Assembly (NCBI GenBank): GCA_046160675.1
Contig: JBJXHH010000034.1
Coordinates: 1 to 19,947, forward strand
Source: JACMJP01 sp046160675
Lineage (GTDB): Bacteria; Bacteroidota; Bacteroidia; Chitinophagales; BACL12
Length of the DNA: 19,947 bases
Direction: 5' to 3'
Shown: positions 7,940-15,957 of the stretch, one piece after another
Layout: each line of letters starts with the position of its first letter
How positions within the stretch are numbered: the stretch's first letter is position 1
Program-made: the position numbers and the translations under genes
Notes under the pieces: generated by a model
Databases searched by the model: none
What the model saw: only the letters and a program-made list of their open reading frames with translations
Told to the model about the DNA's origin: nothing

Positions 7940-8149
7940 ATTGTCAGCAATGGTTTTTTATACAATACCTCCCCTGACAGTTCGGGCAACAAGGGTATTT
8001 TATGCAATACTTCTCCTGATAGTTCGGGCAGCAAAGGTATTTTATGCAATATCTTTCCTAACAGTTCAGGCAGCAGTGGTATTTTATACAATATCTCACC
8101 TGTCAGTTCAGGCAGCAAAGGTATTTTTCAACATACTTTACCTGGCATG
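7940..8149. repeat. Tandem array of a 42-bp repeat in a gene-free gap
   Basis: Three full 42-bp units (7981-8022, 8023-8064, 8065-8106) share TTCGGGCAGCAAAGGTATTT and the following TATGCAATA. They are flanked by slightly altered units of 41 bp (7940-7980) and 43 bp (8107-8149), and a decayed unit reaches the stop codon of the next gene near 8190. Frames are open on both strands because 42 is a multiple of three, but none has a convincing start codon, so I treat the array as non-coding. Each unit holds a short inverted repeat, GTATT-N6-AATAC, perfect in some units. The rest of the 415-bp gap (7776-8189) is AT-rich with no other feature I can support. Confidence 0.85.
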
Positions 8150-8189
8150 TCGGGAGGGAGGAGAATTTCTTATAAAATTTTACAACTTA

Positions 8190-10103
8190 TCAGTTACTCA
8201 TCATCTGGCGGGTTATCATTTCATCTTTTGTAGTTAAAACAAGCTGGTAAATGCCTTTGGAAGGAAGTTGCAATTGTAAATGATTTTGCCCCGCCCTGAG
8301 GTGTACGTTTGCGGCATGCTGTACCTGCCCGAAGGAATTGAGGAGTGTAATTTCCAGGTTCTGTTCTTCTGGGCTGTAATAGGCAATGGTGAAAGTTTCA
8401 TGTGCCGGGTTAGGGTAAATGGAAACATCCGCCACTTGCAGGTTTGTTACTGCAATTTTTTGTGATATATCTGATTCTCCATCAGAATAGGCCAGCTTCA
8501 GCCTGTAATAATTTTCCCCGAATTGCGGATGCGTATCTGCAAATTGAAATTGGGTAAGATGCGATGCATTCATATTGCCACTTACTGTTCCAATCGTACT
8601 GAATTGCCCGTTCTTTTGCATTCTTTGTATTTCAAAAGAATGTACTGGCACACCTGCATTCATTTGCCATGTAAGGATATTTTCTGATCCCTGAGCAAAC
8701 CCGTTAAAAGTTTCAAGCCCGAGGGCCAGTAATGTTATCGGGTCGCAACTGATAGTAGCCGTGCCGCCAAAAGAAATGGTAAACCCGTCAGAGCTGGATG
8801 AATAATTATCAATCATCACATAATAAATTTCATCCGCCAGCACTTCCATGTCTTCTACCCACTGGTTACCTGAATAATCCTCATAGTCATCATATTCCCC
8901 ACCGTTTAGTGTAGAGTTAATGCCTGTATTTCCATCACCTGCTCCCAATGCAAAAGAACATTTTATGGGTTCCACCATGTTATAACAATCCGGGTAAGGC
9001 CCGTACACTGCAAAGTCATAATCATCAGAATCAGTTAGTGGATCAATGTTAAACTGGAAAGAACCGCCTGTTGTAAACTGGAAAATATACCAAGCAGGTT
9101 GGTTTTCATCTGCTGTCAGGCATCCGTGGTTATCCTCATTCAGGTCGTCTACACATCCTATGTCAAGGGCATTGTCATCAAAAGTTTCTGTGTCGCAAAA
9201 CTGAACAGCTTTTATGCAGTCATTATTTTCAAACGGCTGGATGTAAGCGCAGATTGTGAAAGTTCCGGTTCCGCCGCCGTTTTTCCAAAAGCGTCCCCAC
9301 ACAGTATCACCCGGCAGACCCCAAGCACTGATGGAAGGCCTGGTTCCTTTGCCGCCATCATCATCACAGCCCTGCAACGTCAAAGAACCGCTACTTCCGG
9401 TGTACACTGCTATTGCACCATCACTCAAAGTACCTGCTTCGGTTTCAATATTTGCTTCACCCGAGATAGGTATTACCAGTTTAAACCAAACATCACTCCC
9501 TGTAAAAGACCCACAACCCGGGCTAGGTTCGGGGGATGCTGTTGCAAACAGGTTATTTTCATTCTGTAAGGTACATGTGTCCCCAACATTTAACAAAGTG
9601 GCAGTGCTTGCTTCGTCATTAGCAGGCGGTGGGCCTGTTTCGGGAGCATAAGCACAAATGTTAAATGTACCGGTACCGGTTAAAAATTTCCAGAGGCGCA
9701 AGTACACTGTGGAGCCCGCCGAAAGCCCTGAAACATCCAGTAAGGGCATATTGCTTGCCCCGGGCATATCGTTGTCATCACATTCAATCAACGTTAGTGA
9801 AGAACATGTTCCCGAATATAATGCCATGGCGCCATTTGTAATTGTTCCGGCTATAGTTTCAATGATGATATTTCCTGAGGCAGGCACAGTAAGATAATAC
9901 CAGATATCTCTAGATGAAGTTGTGAAGGATCCGCAGCCAGGTGATGGAACGCCTGAAGTATATGTGGCACCTACTGTAGTAGCTGTCACATAAACACAAC
10001 TGTCGCCTACAACCAGTTCAGTAGCGCTGCAAGGGTTGTCACTTTGTGCTAGTAATAATGTGCTGAAGTAAATACAAAGACAGGTTGAATAAAATTTCTT
10101 CAT
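8190..10103 (-). CDS. Secreted T9SS protein with two PPC-like repeats and a related third domain
   Basis: A 637-residue exported protein. The signal peptide is MKKFYSTCLCIYFSTLLLAQ, cleaved near residue 20. Two related domains follow (about 21-155 and 158-290). Each starts near a conserved Cys-rich strand, contains SPGCGSF, DxWY/DVWFKL, ALYSG or AVYTG and ECDD or GCDDD, and ends in TGTFxICAY. This is the layout of bacterial pre-peptidase-like (PPC) beta-sandwich domains. A third Cys-rich domain (about 293-450) has CIKAVQFCDTE, DYDFAVYGPYPDC and an acidic Asp/Tyr stretch that could bind calcium. A fibronectin-like segment leads to the T9SS type A domain (SIYPNPAHET, then LLNSFGQV). No catalytic residues are recognised, so a surface binding or structural role is more likely than enzymatic activity. 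It lies 21 bp downstream of the small exported gene and is probably in one operon with it. Confidence 0.88.
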   Translation of the reverse strand: MKKFYSTCLCIYFSTLLLAQSDNPCSATELVVGDSCVYVTATTVGATYTSGVPSPGCGSFTTSSRDIWYYLTVPASGNIIIETIAGTITNGAMALYSGTCSSLTLIECDDNDMPGASNMPLLDVSGLSAGSTVYLRLWKFLTGTGTFNICAYAPETGPPPANDEASTATLLNVGDTCTLQNENNLFATASPEPSPGCGSFTGSDVWFKLVIPISGEANIETEAGTLSDGAIAVYTGSSGSLTLQGCDDDGGKGTRPSISAWGLPGDTVWGRFWKNGGGTGTFTICAYIQPFENNDCIKAVQFCDTETFDDNALDIGCVDDLNEDNHGCLTADENQPAWYIFQFTTGGSFQFNIDPLTDSDDYDFAVYGPYPDCYNMVEPIKCSFALGAGDGNTGINSTLNGGEYDDYEDYSGNQWVEDMEVLADEIYYVMIDNYSSSSDGFTISFGGTATISCDPITLLALGLETFNGFAQGSENILTWQMNAGVPVHSFEIQRMQKNGQFSTIGTVSGNMNASHLTQFQFADTHPQFGENYYRLKLAYSDGESDISQKIAVTNLQVADVSIYPNPAHETFTIAYYSPEEQNLEITLLNSFGQVQHAANVHLRAGQNHLQLQLPSKGIYQLVLTTKDEMITRQMMSN

Positions 10104-10124
10104 ATGCGATGGTTTGAAAGTGAA

Positions 10125-10433
10125 TTATTTTTTACTACCGGGATAAAATGCAACTGTTTTTACTAATGCAAATGCTGTAAGTCTGTACCCGTTCTCAAAA
10201 GATTTTCTGGCAAATGAAGTCCTCGTTATACTCGTTTCTGACAAAACGGTAAATATCCCGGTTTCTTCATTGTAAGCTGGTTGCTCATCAAATATTTTTA
10301 TCATGTATTGTGTTGCAAGTTTTGCATCGCCGGCGTTTATTATATTATCAATCTTAAATTCGTATTGATAATACTGACCCTTGAGGGAGAGACAGAAGAA
10401 AATTACAAGTAATGTGAATACGGATTTTTTCAT
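10125..10433 (-). CDS. Small exported protein of unknown function
   Basis: A 102-residue protein with a clear signal peptide (MKKSVFTLLVIFFCLSLKGQ), leaving about 82 mature residues. The mature part has YQYEFKID at its start, a helical AGDAKLATQYMIKIF segment, then ETGIFTVLSETSITRT and a second helical stretch, a beta-alpha-beta-beta-alpha order compatible with a small ferredoxin-like fold. It has no T9SS sorting domain and no lipobox, so the mature protein should be periplasmic. Its stop is 21 bp before the start of the large T9SS protein, so the two are probably co-transcribed and it may assist or accompany that cargo (inference). No family is recognised. Confidence 0.7.
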   Translation of the reverse strand: MKKSVFTLLVIFFCLSLKGQYYQYEFKIDNIINAGDAKLATQYMIKIFDEQPAYNEETGIFTVLSETSITRTSFARKSFENGYRLTAFALVKTVAFYPGSKK

Positions 10434-10478
10434 ACAAGTACATTTAGGTTAAGAAACTAATTGAGGTAGTTTCAGAAA

Positions 10479-10621
10479 GTAGGGTCACAAGGCAAGGGCA
10501 TAAGCCCTTGCGGGTACTTGTGTGTGAAGTGTGGGAACTTATCTGCCGGGAAACTTTGGGCAGAAAAGCTGGAAATAAAAGTAGGTAGGGTCATTCAGAT
10601 TCCCCGAATCTGTTTTCTTTT
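10479..10621 (+). other. Hairpin-rich gene-free stretch between divergent genes, possible small RNA
   Basis: Within the 346-bp gap (10434-10779) three hairpins lie in a row. The first pairs GCAAGGGC (10492-10499) with GCCCTTGC (10504-10511) around ATAA, and is extended by CACAAG (10486-10491) with CTTGTG (10517-10522). The second pairs CTGCC (10543-10547) with GGCAG (10559-10563). The third pairs CAGATTC (10596-10602) with GAATCTG (10606-10612) and is followed by TTTTCTTTT. The 9-mer GTAGGGTCA occurs at both ends (10479 and 10585). No clear promoter was found for a + strand transcript; TACATTTA at 10439-10446 is one base off the -7 consensus. Confidence 0.35.
10596..10621 (+). terminator. Weak + strand terminator-like hairpin upstream of gldF
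   Basis: A 7-bp stem with a 3-nt loop is followed by TTTTCTTTT. The stem is short and has modest GC content. There is no + strand gene just upstream for it to end, so it either closes an unannotated RNA or is a chance structure. Confidence 0.35.
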
Positions 10622-10731
10622 GAATGTGACGTTACCAGAGATAAAGAAATAAATAGAGAAGGATTCTCAATACCTGACAGAAGTTTTACCCAGTATCGGG
10701 TGTCGATGCAATCATTCTATAATAACTGCGT

Positions 10732-10762
10732 TGATAAGACTCGCTACAGATTCATAAATTTG
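10732..10762 (+). promoter_or_regulatory. Promoter candidate for the gldF operon
   Basis: GTTG at 10732-10735 and TAAATTTG at 10755-10762 are 19 nt apart, matching the Bacteroidota -33 (one base off) and -7 (exact) elements. The proposed GTG start of gldF lies 17 bp after the -7 box, giving a short leader. Confidence 0.6.
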
Positions 10763-10779
10763 CAGCCAATTTTATCAAT

Positions 10780-11511
10780 GTGACGGCTATCTTCAGGAAA
10801 GAGATCAATGTTTTTTTCAGTTCCCTTATCGGCTACATAGCCATCACTATTTTTTTGGTGGCTAATGGGCTTATAAGCTGGATATTTCCCGAAACAAATA
10901 TTTTCGACGGCGGTTATGCCGTGCTGGATACCTTCTTTACCTGGGCGCCCTGGATTTTCTTATTCCTGGTTCCGGCTATTACGATGCGCACATTTGCTGA
11001 AGAAAAAAACAGCGGCACTATTGAATTCCTTGCCACCCGGCCGGTAACTGACATGCAAATTATTCTCGGGAAATATTTTGCAGCTTGTTTGCTCGTGCTG
11101 TTCTCTATACTTCCCACACTATTATATTATATAACCGTAAGGGAAATAGCCTCACCGAAAGGCAATGTTGATACCGGGGGCATGATAGGTTCTTACATTG
11201 GGCTGTTACTCACGGGATGTACATTTGTTGCAATAGCAATATTCACCTCTTCTGTCAGCAGTAACCAGATAGTAGCTTTTATCCTCGGCATGTTTACCTG
11301 TTTCTTTTTCCATTACGGGTTTGATGCCATTGCTCAGATACCTGCATTTGTAGGTAATGCCGACAAGTATTTTAATGCATTAAGTATCAACCAACATTAC
11401 CAGAACATCAGCAAAGGGTATATTGATGTGAGGGATGTATTTTATTTTCTGAGTTTTATAACTGTTTTTTTATTGATGACCAGAACGAGTTTAGGCAGCA
11501 GGAAATGGTAA
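10780..11511 (+). CDS. gldF: Gliding motility-associated ABC transporter permease GldF
   Basis: A 243-residue inner membrane permease, the usual GldF size. It begins TAIFRKEINVFFSSLIGY, a typical GldF start, and has about six hydrophobic segments. The conserved soluble turn AEEKNSGTIEFLATRPVTD after the second segment is the ABC-2-type permease motif. In Flavobacterium johnsoniae GldF works with the ATPase GldA and the auxiliary protein GldG and is needed for gliding; not all gliding Bacteroidota have it and its cargo is unknown. The start is GTG at 10780; the nearby ATG at 10778 is out of frame and followed at once by TGA. gldG follows 16 bp downstream. No gldA is present in the window, so the ATPase must be encoded elsewhere if the transporter works. 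Confidence 0.93.
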   Translation: MTAIFRKEINVFFSSLIGYIAITIFLVANGLISWIFPETNIFDGGYAVLDTFFTWAPWIFLFLVPAITMRTFAEEKNSGTIEFLATRPVTDMQIILGKYFAACLLVLFSILPTLLYYITVREIASPKGNVDTGGMIGSYIGLLLTGCTFVAIAIFTSSVSSNQIVAFILGMFTCFFFHYGFDAIAQIPAFVGNADKYFNALSINQHYQNISKGYIDVRDVFYFLSFITVFLLMTRTSLGSRKW

Positions 11512-11527
11512 TAAGAATTTATAAGCA

Positions 11528-13231
11528 ATGAGTGTAAATCAACAATACAACAAAAACAAACGCAGGGCGATCTTACAATTGCTGCTGCTTGTGAGTATTG
11601 TTGTATTGATAAATATTTTATTATCCGCTTTCTTTTACAGGATTGATCTTACTGAGGAAAAAAGATATTCCCTCAGCGACCCAACAAAAGAGCTACTCGA
11701 AAACACGGATGACATTGTGTTTGTAAAAATATATCTTGATGGTGATCTTACCCCTAACATGGAAAAACTTCAGCAATCCACACTTGAACTCATTAAACAA
11801 TTCAGGAACTATGGGAAAGAAAACATCCAATACCAGGTAATTAACCCATTTGAACAGGCAGATGAAAAGAACCTGGGTAACTATATAAAAGAATTGGAAA
11901 GCGAAGGTGTATATACTGTTCCATTTGGTGAGTCGCAGAAAGAACAGCAGTCAAGATCATTTTTGTTTCCTTATGCAACAGTTATTTATCATGACCGTGC
12001 AATGAGTTTTTTGTTATTGGATCAACTGCAACCCCTCACTCCTGCGTACGATCCAAGCATTGCTATTTCTTTGCTGGAATATAAATTTACGAAAAGCATC
12101 CGTCTTCTAACAGATGATAAAAAACCAAAAGTGGGTTTTATCTTCGGGCATAATGAGTTGGATACACTGCAGATCAGGGATATATCCATTTCACTTTTTG
12201 AATTGTATGAGTTGAACTTTATTGACCTCCCACAATCTACATTTATTGACACCACTTTCAAAACAATTGTAATAGCCAAGCCGAGGTCTGCTTTCAGTGA
12301 TGCAGATAAATTTAAGATTGATCAATATATCATGTATGGCGGTTCTGTGCTCTGGCTTATTGATCCTGTGATAGCTGAATTTGACAGCCTGCGCAACGGC
12401 GGGGAATTTATGAGTACTGATTATGATCTGAACATCATGGATCAGCTTATACAGTACGGCGCAAGGGTGAACACAAATCTCATCCAGGACAAGCAGTCTT
12501 CAAGAATAAAAGTGCCTTACGGAAATACTTTTTCTGATCGTCCCTGGATATACAACCCTGTATTCACAAACTTCAATACGAAACATCCGATAGTAAAGAA
12601 TGTGGATGCAGTAGAAGGAAAATTTGCAAGCTCAGTGGATACAACACAAGTGCCGGGCGTTGAAAAAACCGTACTGATGAGTAGCAGTAACCTGAGCAGG
12701 TTTATTATGAGCCCATCCAGGGTGAGTTATAATGTTGTACAATATTTACCTACTGATGAACAATTCAACAAGCCGAACCTTCCGGTTGCTGTTTTACTGG
12801 AAGGGGAGTTTCCATCTGCCTTTACCGGAAGGATTCAAACAGCAAATGCTTTCATAAAACAAGGCATCGGCAATGGCGCCTATAAACAAAAAAGTGATGC
12901 TGCTAAACAAATAGTGATTGGCGATGGAGACATAATACGGAATTATGTAGATGCCGAAGGAAAGATATACCCGCTGGGTGCAAACAATGTTGAACAATAC
13001 ATTTTCGGTAACAAAGATTTTCTTATGAACTGTATTGAATACCTCTGCGATAATTCAGGTATGATGGAAACCCGGGCAAAAGAAATTAAAATGCGTCCTA
13101 TCAGTGAAGCTGCCGCAAATGATAACCGCATGCAATGGCAACTCATCAATATTGCAGCGCCAATCCTGCTCATTTATTTGTTCAGCGGCGTTTATAATTA
13201 TATCCGCACGAGAAAATACACATCCGCATGA
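11528..13231 (+). CDS. gldG: Gliding motility-associated ABC transporter auxiliary protein GldG
   Basis: A 567-residue protein, close to the normal GldG length. A basic N-terminus (NKNKRR) precedes a membrane segment at about residues 14-36. The signature FYRIDLTEEKRYSLSDPTKE follows directly and marks the GldG/ABC auxiliary family. The large periplasmic part includes KPKVGFIFGHNEL and YIMYGGSVLWLIDPV, and a second membrane segment near the C-terminus (AAPILLIYLFSGVYNYI) is followed by a short basic tail. With both ends anchored, the bulk should face the periplasm next to GldF. Its last four bases (ATGA, 13228-13231) overlap the start of the next gene, so translation is probably coupled. Confidence 0.93.
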   Translation: MSVNQQYNKNKRRAILQLLLLVSIVVLINILLSAFFYRIDLTEEKRYSLSDPTKELLENTDDIVFVKIYLDGDLTPNMEKLQQSTLELIKQFRNYGKENIQYQVINPFEQADEKNLGNYIKELESEGVYTVPFGESQKEQQSRSFLFPYATVIYHDRAMSFLLLDQLQPLTPAYDPSIAISLLEYKFTKSIRLLTDDKKPKVGFIFGHNELDTLQIRDISISLFELYELNFIDLPQSTFIDTTFKTIVIAKPRSAFSDADKFKIDQYIMYGGSVLWLIDPVIAEFDSLRNGGEFMSTDYDLNIMDQLIQYGARVNTNLIQDKQSSRIKVPYGNTFSDRPWIYNPVFTNFNTKHPIVKNVDAVEGKFASSVDTTQVPGVEKTVLMSSSNLSRFIMSPSRVSYNVVQYLPTDEQFNKPNLPVAVLLEGEFPSAFTGRIQTANAFIKQGIGNGAYKQKSDAAKQIVIGDGDIIRNYVDAEGKIYPLGANNVEQYIFGNKDFLMNCIEYLCDNSGMMETRAKEIKMRPISEAAANDNRMQWQLINIAAPILLIYLFSGVYNYIRTRKYTSA

Positions 13232-14277
13232 AAAGAAACATTCTTTATTTTTTGATTGTGTTGGCTCTTACAGCAACAGTGTATTTTATTACATCCAATA
13301 AAAAAGAAGGCAGTTATAAAGAAAGCGACAAAGCTTTTGCAGTTACAGATACAAACTCGATCGGAAAAATTTTTCTTGCCGACATGAAAGGAGAAACTAT
13401 CACACTTACAAGGGAGGAAACCGGGTGGATGGTGAATGGCGAAACCCCCGCCAGGCCTGAATCAGTGAGCACACTGCTGAGAACAATAGCACAAATAAGA
13501 GCTGATATCCCTGTGGCTAAAAGTATGATGGAGATGGTAGTAAAAACTATGTCTGCCGAAAACACCAAAGTGGAGATTTATGACCGGCAGGGCACAAAAA
13601 TAAAAACATATTTTATCGGCAATCCAAACAGGGATTACAAAGGAAACTTTGCATTGATGGAAGAAAGCGATATCCCTTTTATAGTTGTGATTCCAGGTTA
13701 TGACGGGATCATTTCTACCAGGTATACCACTGAAATATTAGACTGGAAAAGCAGGAGTGTTTTCAGAAATGACTTAAATACGCTTGCAGAGATTTCTGTG
13801 CGGTATCCAAAAATGCCCGACTCTTCTTTCACAATTGTGAAAATGGAAGATAACAGTTTTGCACTTCAAAACTGGAAAGGCTACAATCCCGAACTTACGA
13901 AACATTTCGCTTCACAATTTAATAATCTGAACTGCGAAAATTTTGTGATGGATAAATATAAACTGGACTCATTAAAAAATGCTGAACCTGTTTGTATCAT
14001 GACAACAAAAGAAACATCCGGGAAAAGCAGCAGTATTAAAATTTACTACAGGCCGGTTTCATATCGCACAAAAATGCAGTTTACGTATGAAGGAGATACT
14101 ATCAATTTTGATCTTGATAAATTTTACGGGCTGATGAACAATGAAACTGACCTTGCCGTTATTCAAAATTTTGTTTTTGGGAAACTCTTTATAGGCCCGA
14201 GATACTTTTATCAGCAACGCCCTTCAAATAAAAATGTACTAACTGAGGCCATGCTTGAAAACCTGAAAATAGATTAA
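13228..14277 (+). CDS. DUF4340 domain membrane-anchored protein of the gldFG operon
   Basis: A 349-residue protein with one N-terminal membrane segment (NILYFLIVLALTATVYFITS, about residues 4-23) and a periplasmic remainder. The pattern KIFLADMKGETITLTREETGWMVNG, then repeated beta-rich modules with YFIGN and ILDWKSRSVF, is typical of DUF4340. DUF4340 proteins are often encoded beside GldF/GldG-type ABC auxiliary proteins, and here the start overlaps the gldG stop by 4 bp, so a shared complex is likely. The biochemical role is unknown. Its stop faces the stop of the convergent gene with only 6 bp between, leaving no room for an ordinary intergenic terminator. Confidence 0.85.
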   Translation: MKRNILYFLIVLALTATVYFITSNKKEGSYKESDKAFAVTDTNSIGKIFLADMKGETITLTREETGWMVNGETPARPESVSTLLRTIAQIRADIPVAKSMMEMVVKTMSAENTKVEIYDRQGTKIKTYFIGNPNRDYKGNFALMEESDIPFIVVIPGYDGIISTRYTTEILDWKSRSVFRNDLNTLAEISVRYPKMPDSSFTIVKMEDNSFALQNWKGYNPELTKHFASQFNNLNCENFVMDKYKLDSLKNAEPVCIMTTKETSGKSSSIKIYYRPVSYRTKMQFTYEGDTINFDLDKFYGLMNNETDLAVIQNFVFGKLFIGPRYFYQQRPSNKNVLTEAMLENLKID

Positions 14278-14283
14278 CCTCGT

Positions 14284-15864
14284 TTATTCAACTATAATTT
14301 CTTTTATTGCCGTTCCTTGTCCTGTACTGCAAAACAGGAAGTAATATCCCGATACATAATTTTCAAGATGAATAATTTTATGTTCTAAATAGCCAATTTG
14401 TGTTTGTTCCTCCATCAGTATTTCGCCCATCACATTCCTTATCGAAATTTTTTGAATGACTTGAGCAGAATGATTCTTAATTTCAACAATATGTGAGGCA
14501 GGGTTTGGAAAAACTGATATAAAATCTAACAAGTCTTCAACCTGTTCCGGAACCGGCGGCTCATAGATAATTTTTACTTTAAAAAGCCTGTTATTTGCGA
14601 GGCTGGGAGTAAAGTTGGGCATAAAAGCATATATGCCACCGAAGATAAACCCAGCATCGTACGTTCCGTTGAGCGCATGCAATTTTATGATATTGTTATT
14701 GTACTTTGTTATTTCATCATTCACTTTAAAAATTGCATTACTGCCAAGCAGGGCATCGAAATGCAGTGAATCGCTAACCTGTTCACAGCTACCATCGGCA
14801 TATCTCACAAAAGTTGTGATGTCATTTATAAAAGGAATATTCAGGCTTTCCTCCACTGTGCCTGAAAGTTCATCAAAATAATACTGGCTGATGCCGCCGA
14901 AAAAAGTTGCATAAAAAGTATTTGTAACGGAATCGAACACATTCATTACCGGGCAAGTATAGTTATGAATCCTGTGCATGAAGGAAGTATCTTCTTCATA
15001 GGTTCCATCCGTGTTAAAATAAATATTGCTCAGCCAGGGAATATCAGAATCATATTGAAAAACACCAGAATAGGCCGCAAGTCTTTCAGTTTCTCCTTCA
15101 AACATTACAGGTTCAAAGTTTAAGTCCCTCCGGTGAAACAATAAACTATCTTCTAACACTTCAATATCTTCCGGTAAAAGTGTTGTTCCATCATCATACA
15201 ATGAAAACCTTCTCAGCGCATTTGTATACTCCTGCGTAAAAGAAGGTGATGCAGGTTTTGTGTACTCTCCGGTGAAAACATGTCCGCCGAGAAGATAGAT
15301 TTTATCATCCAGTATTTCCATTTCTCCGCCGCAAACCATGAAGAGGGAATCCTCTAATTTTCTGAAAGCAGGAGTAGCATCTTCATCAGAAATTAAAATA
15401 TCATCAAGCATATCAAGATCAATGGCAAGGAGGGAGGGATATGTGATTTTATCTCCACTCACAGTATCTTTTCCATAACCCCCGGTGATATATAAATATT
15501 TGCCCCGCTGTACATATTGCGGGTTAGTTCCCTGTAGTTGATTTGCAATATCAAGTGGCAAAGTATAAATGCTTTTACTCCACTGCTCTCCTGTTAATGG
15601 ATCTAAGAGCCAGATAAAATGATTTGCTTCTGTTGGAGGAAAAGGATCGCCCGTAGAAATTGCATGCATCCCGTCTTTTCTTCCGCATAAAATCATCCAT
15701 CTTCCATTCCAGGCACCATAGGCGAAAGAATGCAAACCCGGCCAGTCTTCAAAAGTTATTTCTTCTAACTCGATAGAAAAAGGGGGCTGTGTGCTCTGCG
15801 TAAACGCAGGCTGTGCAAGCATTTGCAGGCTGAGGAAGAAAATTATCGCCGGGTACTTTTGCAT
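14284..15864 (-). CDS. Secreted Kelch-like beta-propeller protein with T9SS sorting domain
   Basis: A 526-residue exported protein from ATG 15864, chosen because MQKYPAIIFFLSLQMLAQPA forms a good signal peptide; an ATG 54 bp further upstream would bury it. The body shows spaced Kelch-like blades: GAWNGRWMILCGR, YLYITGGYG, KIYLLGGHVFTGEY, TFYATFFGGISQYY and GFIFGGIYAF. These Gly-Gly strands point to a beta-propeller of about six or seven blades. The last 78 residues are a T9SS type A domain (VFPNPASHIVEI, then IRNVMGE and SGYYFLF). Propellers of this kind bind proteins or glycans; no catalytic residues are recognised. It sits between the gldFG-DUF4340 operon and dnaN on the opposite strand, convergent with the former and divergent from dnaN, so it looks like an insertion into that neighbourhood. 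Confidence 0.85.
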   Translation of the reverse strand: MQKYPAIIFFLSLQMLAQPAFTQSTQPPFSIELEEITFEDWPGLHSFAYGAWNGRWMILCGRKDGMHAISTGDPFPPTEANHFIWLLDPLTGEQWSKSIYTLPLDIANQLQGTNPQYVQRGKYLYITGGYGKDTVSGDKITYPSLLAIDLDMLDDILISDEDATPAFRKLEDSLFMVCGGEMEILDDKIYLLGGHVFTGEYTKPASPSFTQEYTNALRRFSLYDDGTTLLPEDIEVLEDSLLFHRRDLNFEPVMFEGETERLAAYSGVFQYDSDIPWLSNIYFNTDGTYEEDTSFMHRIHNYTCPVMNVFDSVTNTFYATFFGGISQYYFDELSGTVEESLNIPFINDITTFVRYADGSCEQVSDSLHFDALLGSNAIFKVNDEITKYNNNIIKLHALNGTYDAGFIFGGIYAFMPNFTPSLANNRLFKVKIIYEPPVPEQVEDLLDFISVFPNPASHIVEIKNHSAQVIQKISIRNVMGEILMEEQTQIGYLEHKIIHLENYVSGYYFLFCSTGQGTAIKEIIVE

Positions 15865-15922
15865 ACCCGTAAAGATAGCCTGAAATCCACCAACTGTTGA
15901 AAAGGATATTGTTTTCAATGTT

Positions 15923-15930
15923 TACCTTTG
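15923..15930 (+). promoter_or_regulatory. -7 promoter element for dnaN
   Basis: TACCTTTG is an exact match to TAnnTTTG and lies 27 bp before the dnaN ATG. A good -33 TTTG at 19-21 nt upstream is lacking; the nearest TTG (15897-15899) is 23 nt away. The whole dnaN upstream region is only 93 bp and shared with the divergent propeller gene. Confidence 0.5.
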
Positions 15931-15957
15931 CTCACTTAAACGTAAAATTAGCCGGGT

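Noticed and set aside
7928..8237. Overlapping open frames on both strands of the 42-bp array, up to about 100 residues.
   Set aside because: They follow from a repeat whose length is a multiple of three. Most begin only at TTG, the minus-strand frame starts just after a stop, and the one ATG-started frame (7950) runs into the neighbouring gene.
8280..9897. Several + strand open frames opposite the T9SS protein gene.
   Set aside because: They are shadows of the minus-strand gene, which has a signal peptide, repeated domains and a sorting domain.
10488..10593. A small mobile element flanked by the 9-bp direct repeat GTAGGGTCA.
   Set aside because: The segment between the repeats has no terminal inverted repeats and no other copy in the window, so a target-site duplication is not supported.
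10434..10779. A tRNA or riboswitch upstream of gldF.
   Set aside because: No cloverleaf or known riboswitch core could be traced; only simple hairpins are visible.
15865..15918. An ATG start at 15918 for the propeller protein.
   Set aside because: It would place 18 extra residues before the signal peptide; ATG 15864 gives a standard one.
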